The position numbers were made by a program, and so were the translations under genes. A stretch of DNA of 64,000 bases from Hymenobacter cheonanensis. GTDB lineage: Bacteria; Bacteroidota; Bacteroidia; Cytophagales; Hymenobacteraceae. Within the stretch, counting starts at the first letter, position 1. Each line of letters opens with the position of its first letter. The notes beneath the pieces are model-generated. The model saw only the letters and a program-made list of their open reading frames with translations, was not told where the DNA came from and did not search any database. The stretch lies in contig NZ_JAUQSW010000004.1 of the NCBI RefSeq assembly GCF_030581075.1, positions 186,001-250,000 on the forward strand, written 5' to 3'. This document shows positions 1-9,228 of the stretch, piece after piece.

Positions 1-2
1 AC

Positions 3-1211
3 GGCCGCGTGCACGGCACCTGGGCGGCCGACACGGTATTTCGGCAGGGCCAGGACTTGCACCTGACCATCGACCTGGGCCTGCAAGCCTACGCCGAGCG
101 CCTGCTGGGCGAGCGGCGCGGCTACATTGTGGCCCTCGACCCCACTACCGGCGAAATTCTGGCCTGCGTGTCGGCGCCCACCTACGACCCCGCCGCCCTC
201 ACCAGCCCCGGCCGCAACCCCGAGCGCCGCGCCCTGCTGCGCAACCCCGACCAGCCGCTGCTGAACCGCCCCGCCGTGCTGGCCCAGCCGCCGGGCTCGG
301 TATTCAAGCTCGTGAATGCGGCCGTGGCCTTGCAGCTAGGGGCCATCACGGCCAACACGCCCTTTCCGTGCGACCAGTCGCTCATCAACTGCGTGCACCC
401 GCACCCGGCGGCCCGCAACCTTACGATGGCCCTGAAATACAGCTGCAACCCGTATTTCTACCAGGTATTGCGGGCCGTGGTAGAGCCCCGGCCCGACTCG
501 GCGGCCACGGCGGCCGATACCGTGGCGGCTCGCCACGCCCACCTGGCCGCCTGGCGGCGCTGCGTGCGCTCGTTTGGGCTCGACACCTTGCTAGGGGTCG
601 ATGTGGCCCGCGAGCAGCCCGGCTTTCTGCCCACGCCCGCCTACTACGACAAAGCCCGCCGCACCCGCAACTGGACCTTCAAGTCTATCTACTCGCTTAG
701 CATCGGGCAGGGCGAAATCAACCTCACGGGCCTGCAAACGGCTAATGTGCTGGCCGCCATTGCTAACCGGGGCTGGTTTATCACGCCGCATTTTGTGCGC
801 AGCATCGGCCGCTCGGGGCAGCCGCTGGCGCGCTTCACCGAGCGCCACCGCCCCCTGGTAGATAGCACCAACCTGGCCGCGCTGGTGCCCGGCATGGTGG
901 CCGCTATGCAGCGCGGCGGCACCGCCGAGCTGGCTAGCCTCGCCGATGTAGGCATCACCATCGCTGGCAAAACGGGCACCGTGCAAAACGATGAGGGCGA
1001 CGACCACGCCACCTTCGCTGGCTTCGCCCCGGCTACTAAACCCAAAATCGTGGTGGCCGTGTACCTCGAAAATGCGGGCTTCGGCGGGTTGTCTGCCGCG
1101 CCCTGCGCCGCGCTCCTCATGGAGAAGTATCTGAAGGGCAAAATCGCGCCCAAGCGCAAAAAATGGGAGTACTGGTTGCGCTGCGGCGACCTGGCCAGCC
1201 AGGGGCACTAA
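3..1211 (+). CDS. mrdA: Penicillin-binding protein 2, transpeptidase domain (5' end cut by window)
   Basis: This is the C-terminal part (about 402 residues) of a class B penicillin-binding protein, which cross-links peptidoglycan in the periplasm and normally works with RodA in lateral wall growth. The reading frame is open to the left window edge, so the true start, membrane anchor and most of the dimerisation domain lie outside. Counting from the GTG at position 9, the three transpeptidase motifs are intact: SVFK with the acyl-enzyme serine at 97, SCN at 145-147, and KTGT at 321-324. The AGFAPATKPK stretch after KTGT is also usual for the family. PBP2 rather than FtsI is inferred from the spacing of these motifs and the short C-terminus; FtsI remains possible. 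A normal TAA ends the gene. Confidence 0.9.
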   Translation, partial: GRVHGTWAADTVFRQGQDLHLTIDLGLQAYAERLLGERRGYIVALDPTTGEILACVSAPTYDPAALTSPGRNPERRALLRNPDQPLLNRPAVLAQPPGSVFKLVNAAVALQLGAITANTPFPCDQSLINCVHPHPAARNLTMALKYSCNPYFYQVLRAVVEPRPDSAATAADTVAARHAHLAAWRRCVRSFGLDTLLGVDVAREQPGFLPTPAYYDKARRTRNWTFKSIYSLSIGQGEINLTGLQTANVLAAIANRGWFITPHFVRSIGRSGQPLARFTERHRPLVDSTNLAALVPGMVAAMQRGGTAELASLADVGITIAGKTGTVQNDEGDDHATFAGFAPATKPKIVVAVYLENAGFGGLSAAPCAALLMEKYLKGKIAPKRKKWEYWLRCGDLASQGH

Positions 1212-1386
1212 GGCCACGCGTTGCCGAAAAGCCGCAGAAAATTCTGCCGGCGCGAGCGTAGCGACAATTCTCTCAGTACGACCTTTGTAAAAAGGCCTTA
1301 GCCAGGCAGGTTTGGCTGGCAGCGAAGCGCGGGCACCTAGCCGCGCCTGCCGCGCCAGAGCTACCGTTATAGTAATTGACCCAAAA

Positions 1387-2184
1387 ATGACCTTCCATAA
1401 ATACCAGGGCACCGGCAACGACTTCGTTATCCTCGACGACCGCGCTCAGCAGTTCGATGAAACTGACCACGCCCGCATCGCGCACCTGTGCCACCGCCGC
1501 TTCGGCATCGGGGCCGATGGCCTGATGCTGCTGCGCAACCGCGCCGGCTACGACTTCGAGATGGTGTACTTCAACGCCGATGGCCACCCTAGCACCATGT
1601 GCGGCAACGGTGGCCGCTGCCTCGTGGCCTTTGCCAAACACCTGGGTATCATCACCGATAAGGCCTATTTTCTGGCTGTGGATGGCCCCCACGAGGCCCG
1701 CGTGGAAGCCGATGGCACCGTGCGCCTCAAGATGATAGACGTGGCCGCCGCCCAGCCCGCCGGGGTGGGGGAGGAGGACGTTTTTCTGCACACCGGCTCG
1801 CCGCACCACATCCACTTTCTCGACCTTGAGGAACATCATTCGCTGGCCGAGTTCGATGTGTACGGCCACGGCCACGACATTCGCTTCGACCAGGCCTACG
1901 ACCCGGCCGGCGTCAACGTCAACTTCGTGGAGGTGCCCGCCGACCCTAGCCACCCCTGGCCCGTGCGCACCTACGAGCGGGGCGTCGAAAACGAAACGCT
2001 GAGCTGCGGCACCGGCGTCACGGCTGTGGCCCTGGCAGCCTCGGCTAGGGGCGCTGTTTCGCCGGTGCAGCTGCAAGCAGCGGGTGGCCTGCTCGAAGTA
2101 GCCTTCGACCACCGCCCCGACGGCGGCTTCGAAAACGTGTGGCTGAGCGGCCCCGCCGTGCGCGTTTTTGGCGGCGAAATCTAG
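1387..2184 (+). CDS. dapF: Diaminopimelate epimerase DapF
   Basis: DapF converts LL- to meso-diaminopimelate, the last step before DAP enters peptidoglycan or is decarboxylated to lysine. The 265-residue product has the usual family length. The start GTGNDFV, the first catalytic cysteine in MCGNGGRC (C72) and the second in ENETLSCGTG (C207) are all present, so the two-base cysteine mechanism should be intact. The ATG at 1387 was chosen because the protein then begins MTFHKYQGTGNDF as in homologues; an in-frame TTG at 1312 would only add a 25-residue low-complexity tail. A GNAT acetyltransferase gene starts 5 bases after the stop, so the two are probably one transcript. The preceding PBP2 gene is also a wall gene, but 175 bases separate them. 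Confidence 0.95.
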   Translation: MTFHKYQGTGNDFVILDDRAQQFDETDHARIAHLCHRRFGIGADGLMLLRNRAGYDFEMVYFNADGHPSTMCGNGGRCLVAFAKHLGIITDKAYFLAVDGPHEARVEADGTVRLKMIDVAAAQPAGVGEEDVFLHTGSPHHIHFLDLEEHHSLAEFDVYGHGHDIRFDQAYDPAGVNVNFVEVPADPSHPWPVRTYERGVENETLSCGTGVTAVALAASARGAVSPVQLQAAGGLLEVAFDHRPDGGFENVWLSGPAVRVFGGEI

Positions 2185-2189
2185 GCCGT

Positions 2190-2708
2190 ATGGTGACGCT
2201 GCGTGCCCTCGAACCCGACGATTTAGAATTTTTATTTCAGCTCGAAAACGACCCCGCGCTGTGGGCCGTGTCCGATGTACTGCCGGCCCCCATTTCGCGC
2301 CACGCCCTGCGCGAATACCTGCGCCACGCCGCCGCCAGCCTGGCCGAAGCGGGCCAGATGCGCCTGATTATCACTTCTGAAGAAAAACTGCCCGTGGGCA
2401 CGCTCGACTTGTTCGACTACTCGGTGCTGCACCAGCGGGCGGGCGTGGGCATTACGGTGCTGGCGGCGGCGCGGCGCCGCGGCTACGCCCAGGCCGCGCT
2501 CGCGGCCCTGCTGCCCTACGCCCGGCAGGGCCTGCAGCTGCACCAGCTATACTGCACCGTAGCAGCCGATAATGGCCCTAGCCTCAGCCTGTTCAAAAAA
2601 GCGGGTTTTCGACGTGTGGGCGTGCGCCAGGACTGGCTGCGTAAAAACACCGCCACCGGCTGGGTAAATGCGGTTGAGCTACAGCTTATACTGAGCGAGG
2701 AAGGCTAG
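2190..2708 (+). CDS. GNAT-family N-acetyltransferase (RimJ/RimL-like)
   Basis: A 172-residue protein of the GNAT fold. It opens VTLRALEPDDLEFLFQLEND, typical of RimJ/RimL-type acetyltransferases. It has an acetyl-CoA region around RRRGYAQAAL (about residues 95-105) and the late NGPSLSLFKKAGFRRVG segment that forms the last strands of the fold. The substrate is unknown: relatives acetylate ribosomal protein N-termini, aminoglycosides or small amines. The start at ATG 2190 is preferred over an upstream in-frame ATG at 2139 that would overlap the end of dapF. With a 5-base gap to dapF it is almost certainly co-transcribed with it, but nothing in the sequence links the activity to DAP. Confidence 0.85.
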   Translation: MVTLRALEPDDLEFLFQLENDPALWAVSDVLPAPISRHALREYLRHAAASLAEAGQMRLIITSEEKLPVGTLDLFDYSVLHQRAGVGITVLAAARRRGYAQAALAALLPYARQGLQLHQLYCTVAADNGPSLSLFKKAGFRRVGVRQDWLRKNTATGWVNAVELQLILSEEG

Positions 2709-2843
2709 CTGGTCCGAAAAACTAGCATTTTAAGCGCCGCCATATCCTTTTTGAGGGTTCTGCGTAGAAAAGGCTAGGTTACCGTCCGCCGGATGTTTTT
2801 GCCCGGCTGTTGCGGTTCTTAAAGCTCTTTCCTGTCTTTTTTC

Positions 2844-4058
2844 ATGCCGCTTTCTACTCCGGCGGAGGCACCTGTGCGTGCCGCCACCACCGCCCCGGCT
2901 GCGGGCCAAGCCGACGCTACTTCTCTTACGTATTCGCTACCCGATTTGGTGTGTTTTGCCCACCTGCATTGGGATTTTGTTTGGCAGCGCCCACAGCATC
3001 TGCTGTCCCGCTTTGCGCAGCACGGCCGGGTATTTTACATCGAGGATGCCTTCTACCACGCCGATGACCTCATCGAGCCGCATATGGAAGTGAAGGAGCG
3101 GCAGAATGGGGTGAAAGTACTGGTGGTGCACCTGCCCCAGCGCTTGCGCGGCAACGAGCAGGCTAGCGACGAAGCTCAGGTGAAGGTGCTGAAGCAGTTT
3201 TTTGCGGATAACGAGGTTAATACCTACGTTTTCTGGATTTACACTCCTATGGCCATGAGCCGGGCGCGCCAGTTTGCCCCCGTCCTCACCGTGTACGACT
3301 GCATGGATGAGCTAGCCCAGTTTAAGTTTGCCCCGCCCGAGCTGCGCCAGCGCGAGCAGGAGTTGTTTCAGCAGGCCGACCTCGTGTTCACCGGCGGCCA
3401 GCGCCTCTACGAAGCCAAGCGCGAGCAGCACCACGATGCCCACGCCTTCCCGAGCAGCATCGACAAGGCCCACTTTGGCCAGGCCCGCGACCCCCAGCTG
3501 GCCGAGCCCGCCGACCAGGCCGGCATTGCGCACCCGCGCGTTGGCTTCTTCGGCGTGGTTGATGAGCGCCTGGATATTGAGCTGCTGGGCCACCTGGCCA
3601 CGAACCATCCGGAGTGGCAATTTGTCATAATCGGACCGGTGGTCAAGATTGACCCCGCTTCGCTGCCCCACAACAAAAATATTCATTACCTCGGCGGTAA
3701 GAATTACCAGGAACTACCCGCATATTTGCGGGGCTGGGACGTAGCCACGCTGCTTTTTGCGCGCAACGAAAGCACCGAATTTATCTCGCCTACCAAAACG
3801 CCGGAGTATTTGGCCGCCGGCCGGCCGGTAGTAAGCACCAGCATCCGCGATGTGGTTCGCCCCTACGGCGACCTCAACCTGGTTCAGATTGCCGACGACC
3901 CGAAGGAATTTGGGCAGGCCATTGCCCGCGCGCTGGAGCAGGGCAAGGATGCCGATTGGCGCACCCGCACCGACGACTACCTGGCTACCATTAGCTGGGA
4001 CCTGACCTGGCAGAATATGGTGAACCTGATGCAGGAGCGCTTGGCTGCCAAGGCCTAG
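2844..4058 (+). CDS. Glycosyltransferase (GT4-like, GT-B fold)
   Basis: A 404-residue cytoplasmic glycosyltransferase. The N-terminal DLVCFAHLHWDFVWQRPQHL segment (about residues 32-51) is characteristic of a bacterial glycosyltransferase group with GT-B fold. The C-terminal half carries ESTEFISPTKTPEYLAAGRP (about 309-328), whose acidic residue and small-residue loop bind the nucleotide sugar. There is no signal peptide or membrane span. The next gene, 85 bases on in the same direction, is UDP-galactopyranose mutase. I therefore infer that the pair adds galactofuranose or a related sugar to a surface glycan, although the donor cannot be read from the sequence. An in-frame N-terminal Ala/Pro-rich stretch of about 25 residues precedes the fold. 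Confidence 0.85.
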   Translation: MPLSTPAEAPVRAATTAPAAGQADATSLTYSLPDLVCFAHLHWDFVWQRPQHLLSRFAQHGRVFYIEDAFYHADDLIEPHMEVKERQNGVKVLVVHLPQRLRGNEQASDEAQVKVLKQFFADNEVNTYVFWIYTPMAMSRARQFAPVLTVYDCMDELAQFKFAPPELRQREQELFQQADLVFTGGQRLYEAKREQHHDAHAFPSSIDKAHFGQARDPQLAEPADQAGIAHPRVGFFGVVDERLDIELLGHLATNHPEWQFVIIGPVVKIDPASLPHNKNIHYLGGKNYQELPAYLRGWDVATLLFARNESTEFISPTKTPEYLAAGRPVVSTSIRDVVRPYGDLNLVQIADDPKEFGQAIARALEQGKDADWRTRTDDYLATISWDLTWQNMVNLMQERLAAKA

Positions 4059-4143
4059 CCTACCCGCGCTGGCCCACCCGCCTACCCATAAGCTACCGAA
4101 TACGTATAAACTTCTAATCTTACCTCCTCTAAATTTTCCTCCC

Positions 4144-5322
4144 ATGTTTGACTATCTCATCGTCGGGGCCGGCTTCGCTGGCAGCGTGCTGGCCGAACGG
4201 CTAGCCACCCGCAGCAACAAAAAAGTGCTTGTTATCGACAAGCGTAGCCACATTGGGGGAAATGCCTATGACCATTATAATGAGGATGGTATCCTGATTC
4301 ACAAGTACGGCCCGCACATCTTTCACACCAACTCGAAGGACGTATTTGACTACCTCGGCAACTTCACCGACTGGCGCCCCTACGAGCACCGCGTGCTCGC
4401 CTCGGTAGATGGCCAACTGGTACCGATGCCGATTAACCTCGATACTATTAACAAGCTCTACGGCCTGAACCTGACCAGCTTCCAGGTAGAGGAGTTCTTT
4501 GCTTCGGTAGCCGAGGAAGTACCCGTAGTGAAAACGTCGGAGGACGTGGTAGTGAGCAAGGTGGGCCGTGAGCTATACAACAAATTCTTCAAAAACTACA
4601 CGAACAAGCAGTGGGGCCTAGACCCCTCGCAGCTGGATAAGTCGGTGACGAGCCGCGTACCTACCCGCACCAACCGCGACGACCGCTACTTTACCGATAC
4701 CTACCAGGCCATGCCGCTGCACGGCTATACCCGCATGTTTGAGAAGATGCTCGACCACCCGAACATCAAAATCATGCTCAATACCGACTATCACGAGGTT
4801 ATTAAATTTATCCCCTTTAAGGAGATGATTTTCAGTGGCCCGGTAGACGAGTATTTCGACTTCCAGTTTGGCAAGCTGCCCTACCGCTCGCTCGAGTTCA
4901 AGCACGACACCCTGAACAAAGAGCAGCACCTGGCCGCGCCGGTAGTAAACTATCCCAACGAGCACGCTTACACCCGCATCACCGAGTTTAAGGCTCTCAC
5001 CGGCCAGAGCCACCCTAAAACGGCCATCGTGTACGAGTACCCGCAGGCCGAGGGCGACCCCTACTACCCGGTGCCCATGCCCGAAAACGCCGAGCTGTAT
5101 GCCAAATACAAAAAGCTCGCCGACGAAACGCCTAATGTACACTTCGTAGGCCGCCTGGCTACCTACAAATATTACAACATGGACCAGGTGGTAGCCCAGG
5201 CTTTGACTTTGTATAAGAAGCTGACTGACAAAGAAGAAGCTAACAAGCCCGTGCGCCCGGCCATTGCCGGCTCCACGGCCCTGGTGGAGAAGCTCGTGAA
5301 CCGCGAGCCGGCCAAAGAATAA
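4144..5322 (+). CDS. glf: UDP-galactopyranose mutase
   Basis: Glf is a flavoenzyme that interconverts UDP-galactopyranose and UDP-galactofuranose, supplying Galf for surface polysaccharides. The 392-residue protein starts MFDYLIVGAGFAGSVLAER, the FAD-binding GxGxxG Rossmann loop. RSHIGGNAYD (about 34-43) and the KYGPHIFHTN motif that contacts substrate follow. The Arg/Tyr-containing NKQWGLDPSQ region and the C-terminal NVHFVGRLATYKYYNMDQ are also conserved in the family. Length fits the usual 370-400. A strong terminator hairpin sits 44 bases after the stop. The upstream glycosyltransferase is probably the partner enzyme. Confidence 0.96.
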   Translation: MFDYLIVGAGFAGSVLAERLATRSNKKVLVIDKRSHIGGNAYDHYNEDGILIHKYGPHIFHTNSKDVFDYLGNFTDWRPYEHRVLASVDGQLVPMPINLDTINKLYGLNLTSFQVEEFFASVAEEVPVVKTSEDVVVSKVGRELYNKFFKNYTNKQWGLDPSQLDKSVTSRVPTRTNRDDRYFTDTYQAMPLHGYTRMFEKMLDHPNIKIMLNTDYHEVIKFIPFKEMIFSGPVDEYFDFQFGKLPYRSLEFKHDTLNKEQHLAAPVVNYPNEHAYTRITEFKALTGQSHPKTAIVYEYPQAEGDPYYPVPMPENAELYAKYKKLADETPNVHFVGRLATYKYYNMDQVVAQALTLYKKLTDKEEANKPVRPAIAGSTALVEKLVNREPAKE

Positions 5323-5365
5323 GTATAGTGCGAGCCAGGCAACGCAGGCTCAGCTAATCCGTTAG

Positions 5366-5407
5366 AGAAATGGTGGTGCTTATCGGTTGATAAGTGCCAC
5401 CATTTCT
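5366..5407 (+). terminator. Rho-independent terminator after glf
   Basis: A 19-bp perfect stem, with arms starting AGAAATGGTGG and ending CCACCATTTCT around a 4-base loop GGTT, followed by TTCTTTT. It lies between glf and the small secreted-protein gene and so separates their transcripts. Confidence 0.85.
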
Positions 5408-5427
5408 TTCTTTTAGCCCCCTGCTTT

Positions 5428-5619
5428 ATGTCTTTCCGCACCGCTTTTGCCGCGCTGGCTCTGTCAGTTGTTGCGCTGGCCGCCCAGGCTCAGTATCATG
5501 ACCGCGACCACCACGACCGTGGCCGCCACGAGCGCCGCCACTACGACCGCCGGGCCCCGCGCCGCGTGGTAGTGGTGCAGCCGCGCCGCAACGTGATTGT
5601 GGTGCCGCGCCACCGCTAG
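5428..5619 (+). CDS. Small secreted His/Arg-rich protein, unknown function
   Basis: A 63-residue protein I do not recognise. Residues 1-21 form a clear signal peptide (short basic start, hydrophobic ALSVVALAA, then AQA cleavage site). The mature part, about 42 residues, begins with a His/Asp/Arg-rich stretch (HDRDHHDRGRHERRHYDRR). It ends with a repeated basic-valine pattern (RRVVVVQP, then RRNVIVVP). It contains no cysteine. It is bracketed by terminators on both sides, so it appears to be its own transcription unit, which argues that it is real despite its size. The composition suggests metal or polyanion binding, but that is inference only. Confidence 0.65.
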   Translation: MSFRTAFAALALSVVALAAQAQYHDRDHHDRGRHERRHYDRRAPRRVVVVQPRRNVIVVPRHR

Positions 5620-5666
5620 GCCACCCGGCGGCAGTATTTTGCCACCTGCCAATATTTCCGCCTCGT

Positions 5667-5701
5667 AAAACCCTGCACTCTTTTTGAGAGTGTGGGGTTT
5701 T
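5667..5701 (+). terminator. Rho-independent terminator after the small secreted-protein gene
   Basis: An almost perfect 15-bp stem (AAAACCCTGCACTCT paired with AGAGTGTGGGGTTTT, one mismatch) with a 5-base loop. It has A- and T-rich flanks and so could work in both directions. It lies 47 bases after the stop of the 63-residue gene and before the secA promoter. Confidence 0.85.
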
Positions 5702-5740
5702 ATAGTTTAGGGCTAGTCGCCCGGTTCGGCGGGTAGGCCG

Positions 5741-5748
5741 TAAATTTG
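5741..5748 (+). promoter_or_regulatory. Candidate secA promoter -7 box (TAAATTTG)
   Basis: The octamer matches the Bacteroidota -7 consensus TAnnTTTG exactly and lies 40 bases before the secA ATG, just downstream of a terminator. No clear TTG -33 element is visible at the usual distance. Confidence 0.5.
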
Positions 5749-5788
5749 CCCAATACGCGCTGTCCTTTTTAGTCAATTTGTTTACCCA

Positions 5789-8700
5789 ATGTTAGATTTC
5801 TTCGGCAAAACCGTCGCCAAGCTGTTTGGCTCCAAGGCAGAAAAGGACCTCAAGGACGTGGTACCTTACGTGGCCCTCATTAATGCGGAATATGCCAAAC
5901 TGGCCGGCCTCACCGATGACCAGCTGCGCCAGCGCACTCAAGAGGTGCGCCAGCAAATTGACGGCAAGCTAGCGGGCATTGATGGGCAGATTGCTGGCCT
6001 GCAAAGCCAGATTGACACCCAGCCCAATCTGGATGTGAGCCGCAAGGAGGCCATCTTTGAGCAAATCGACGCCCTCGAAAAGCAGCGCAACAAAGACCTC
6101 GAAGCTGCCCTCACCGACGTGCTGCCCCAGGCCTTTGCCATTGTGAAGGAAACCGCCCGCCGCTACGCCCAAAACGGCCAGCTGGTAGTAACGGCTACCG
6201 ACATTGACCGCGACATTGCCCGCACCAAGTCGAACGTGACCATCGTGGGCGACAAGGCCACTTGGAGCAACAAGTGGCTGGCCGCCGGCGCCGAGATTAC
6301 CTGGGACATGGTGCACTACGATGTCCAGCTAATTGGCGGCGTAGTGCTGCACCAGGGTAAGATTGCCGAAATGGCCACTGGTGAGGGTAAAACACTCGTG
6401 TCGACCCTGCCCGCGTTCCTGAACGCGCTGGGCGGCCGCGGCGTGCACCTCGTAACGGTAAACGACTACCTGGCCAAGCGCGACTCGGAGTGGAATGCGC
6501 CGCTGTTTGAATTTCACGGCCTGACGGTGGATTGCATCGATAAGCACCAACCCAATACCGACGCCCGCCGCAACGCCTACCTGGCCGACATCACATACGG
6601 CACCAACAACGAATTTGGCTTCGACTACCTGCGCGACAATATGGCCCGCGACCCTAGCGAGCTGGTGCAGCGCAAGCACCACTACGCAATGGTCGACGAA
6701 GTGGACTCCGTGCTGATTGACGATGCGCGGACGCCGCTCATCATCTCGGGCCCCGTGCCTAAGGGCGACGTGCATGAGTTCTTGCAGCTCAAGCCGCGTA
6801 TTCAGCGCTTGGTAGATGAGCAGAAAAAGCTGGTGCAGAACTACTTGGTGCAAGCTCGCAAACTCATTGCCGAAGGCAAAACCGGCGCCGAGGAAGGCGG
6901 TAAAAACGGCGATGGCGGGCTAGCCCTGTTCCGCGCCTACCGCGGCCTGCCCAAGAGCAAGCCGCTCATCAAATTCCTGAGTGAATCGGGGATGCGCGTG
7001 GTGTTGCAGCAGGTCGAGAACCACTACATGGCCGACAACTCGCGCCAGATGCCGGAGGCCGACAAGCCGCTGTTCTTCACCATTGATGAGAAAAACAACC
7101 AGATTGAGCTGACCGAAAAAGGCATTGACTTGATTACGGCGCAGGGCGAAGACCCGCACCTGTTCATCATGCCCGATATCGGCGTTGAAATTGCCAACAT
7201 CGAGAAGGCCGAAGCCCTGACTGCCGAGGAGAAGCTCCAGCAGAAGGAGCAGCTCATGAGCGACTACCAGGAAAAAAGCGAGCGCGTACACACCGTGAAC
7301 CAGCTCCTGAAAGCTTACACCCTGTTTGAGCGCGACGACCAGTACATCCTGAGCCAGGAAGGCAAGGTGATGATTGTGGACGAGCAGACCGGCCGCGTAA
7401 TGGAAGGTCGCCGCTACTCCGACGGCCTGCACCAAGCCATCGAGGCCAAGGAAGGCGTGCGCATCGAAGATGCCACGCAGACCTACGCCACGGTGACGCT
7501 GCAGAACTTCTTCCGCATGTACCACAAGCTGGGCGGCATGACCGGCACGGCCGAAACCGAAGCCGGCGAGCTGTGGGAAATCTACAAGCTCGACGTGGTG
7601 GTGATTCCGACCAACCGGCCCATCTCGCGCAAAGACGACCACGACAAGGTGTACCGCACGGTGCGCGAGAAGTACAACGCCGTAGCCGAGGAAATTCAAG
7701 CCCTAGTGCAGGCCGGCCGACCCGTACTGGTTGGTACGACTTCAGTTGAAATATCCGAGCTAGTGAGCCGGATGCTGAAGCTGCGCGGCATCAAGCACCA
7801 GGTGCTGAACGCCAAGCAGAACCAGCGCGAAGCTGAGATTGTGGCCGCCGCCGGCTACCCCGGCACCGTGACCATCGCCACCAACATGGCCGGCCGCGGC
7901 ACCGACATCAAGCTCCGCGAGACCTCGCGCGAGGCGGGGGGGCTAGCCATCATCGGCACCGAGCGCCACGAAAGCCGCCGCGTCGACCGCCAGCTGCGGG
8001 GCCGCGCCGGCCGCCAGGGCGACCCGGGCTCGTCGCAGTTCTTCGTGTCTTTGGAAGACAACCTGATGCGTTTGTTCGGCTCGGAGCGCATTGCCAAGCT
8101 CATGGACCGCATGGGCATGGAAGAAGGCGAAGTGATTCAGCATTCGATGATTACCTCGTCGATTGAGCGCGCCCAGAAGAAGGTAGAAGAAAACAACTTC
8201 GGCACCCGCAAGCGCCTGCTGGAGTACGACGACGTGATGAACGCCCAGCGCGAGGTGGTGTACCGCCGCCGCCGCAACGCCCTCTTCGGCGAGCGCCTGG
8301 AGCTGGATATTCTTAATTTGATTTATGACGTGAGCGAGGACATCGCCGCCGGCCATAAAATCACGAACGACTTTGAGGATTTCAAGCTGGCCATCATCAA
8401 GGACTTCGGCTACGATACGCACATCACGGCCCAGGAATTCAGCGCCCTGACGGCCGAGCGCCTCACCCAGAAGCTCTACGACGAAGCCACCGGCTACTAC
8501 GAAAGCAAGAACGAGCACATCGGCCAGAACTCGCTGCCGATGATAAACGACCTGCTGAGCCAGAACACACCTTACGAGAATATTGCCATCCCGTTCACCG
8601 ATGGCCACAAGCACACGCAGGTAGTTGCCAACCTGCGCAAGGCGCAGGCTAGCAACGGGTTGGATATTATTCGCCAGATGGAAAAGGGTGCCGTGCTCTC

Positions 8701-9208
8701 GACCATCGACGAGGCCTGGACCCAGCACTTGCGCCAGATGGACGACCTCAAGCAGGTGGTGCAAAACGCAGTGTACGAACAGAAAGACCCGCTCCTGGTG
8801 TACAAGTTCGAGGCCTTCGAGCTGTTCAAGCGCATGCTGGCTAAGGTGAACCACAGCACCAGCGGCTTCCTCTTTAAGGCCGACGTGCCGGTGGCGGCCG
8901 AAGCCGGCTTTGCTGAGCCGGATTTCTTCTACGAGGATGACATTTCGGAGCCGCTGCCCAAGCTGAAGGCCGAGAAGGCGGTGTCGGACGTGAGCCTCGG
9001 CGCTGGCCAGGAAGACCTCGACCAGGCCGCCGAGCTGGGGCTAGCCCCGCCCATCAAGCAAGAGCCGGTGCGCAGCCAGAAAATCGCTAACCGCAACGAC
9101 AAGGTGACCGTGCAGTACATGGACGGCCGCGTGGTGCGCGATGTCAAGTTTAAGACGGTGGAGGAAGACCTCGCCGCCGAGCGCTGCGTGCTGGTAGAAG
9201 AGGCGTAG
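5789..9208 (+). CDS. secA: Preprotein translocase ATPase SecA
   Basis: SecA is the ATPase motor that pushes preproteins through SecYEG at the inner membrane. At 1139 residues it has the enlarged form usual in Bacteroidota (about 1100) rather than the roughly 900 of E. coli. Walker A is MATGEGKT (195-202) and Walker B/DEAD is DEVDS (303-307). Conserved helicase segments TGTAETEAGELWEIY, NMAGRGTDIKL, GTERHESRRVDRQLRGR and the scaffold-helix region are all present. Two lineage-type insertions are seen: a Gln/Lys-rich stretch at about 50-110 and a long insert at about 330-460. The C-terminus ends in a conserved-looking RNDKVTVQYMDG tail and lacks the Cys-rich zinc motif that binds SecB in proteobacteria. 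It is flanked by terminators and is monocistronic. Confidence 0.97.
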   Translation: MLDFFGKTVAKLFGSKAEKDLKDVVPYVALINAEYAKLAGLTDDQLRQRTQEVRQQIDGKLAGIDGQIAGLQSQIDTQPNLDVSRKEAIFEQIDALEKQRNKDLEAALTDVLPQAFAIVKETARRYAQNGQLVVTATDIDRDIARTKSNVTIVGDKATWSNKWLAAGAEITWDMVHYDVQLIGGVVLHQGKIAEMATGEGKTLVSTLPAFLNALGGRGVHLVTVNDYLAKRDSEWNAPLFEFHGLTVDCIDKHQPNTDARRNAYLADITYGTNNEFGFDYLRDNMARDPSELVQRKHHYAMVDEVDSVLIDDARTPLIISGPVPKGDVHEFLQLKPRIQRLVDEQKKLVQNYLVQARKLIAEGKTGAEEGGKNGDGGLALFRAYRGLPKSKPLIKFLSESGMRVVLQQVENHYMADNSRQMPEADKPLFFTIDEKNNQIELTEKGIDLITAQGEDPHLFIMPDIGVEIANIEKAEALTAEEKLQQKEQLMSDYQEKSERVHTVNQLLKAYTLFERDDQYILSQEGKVMIVDEQTGRVMEGRRYSDGLHQAIEAKEGVRIEDATQTYATVTLQNFFRMYHKLGGMTGTAETEAGELWEIYKLDVVVIPTNRPISRKDDHDKVYRTVREKYNAVAEEIQALVQAGRPVLVGTTSVEISELVSRMLKLRGIKHQVLNAKQNQREAEIVAAAGYPGTVTIATNMAGRGTDIKLRETSREAGGLAIIGTERHESRRVDRQLRGRAGRQGDPGSSQFFVSLEDNLMRLFGSERIAKLMDRMGMEEGEVIQHSMITSSIERAQKKVEENNFGTRKRLLEYDDVMNAQREVVYRRRRNALFGERLELDILNLIYDVSEDIAAGHKITNDFEDFKLAIIKDFGYDTHITAQEFSALTAERLTQKLYDEATGYYESKNEHIGQNSLPMINDLLSQNTPYENIAIPFTDGHKHTQVVANLRKAQASNGLDIIRQMEKGAVLSTIDEAWTQHLRQMDDLKQVVQNAVYEQKDPLLVYKFEAFELFKRMLAKVNHSTSGFLFKADVPVAAEAGFAEPDFFYEDDISEPLPKLKAEKAVSDVSLGAGQEDLDQAAELGLAPPIKQEPVRSQKIANRNDKVTVQYMDGRVVRDVKFKTVEEDLAAERCVLVEEA

Positions 9209-9228
9209 TTGCTTAAACTATTGGTAGA

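Noticed and set aside
7943..8854. A 300-codon minus-strand frame opposite secA
   Set aside because: Antisense shadow of a conserved gene; no promoter, start context or recognisable protein features.
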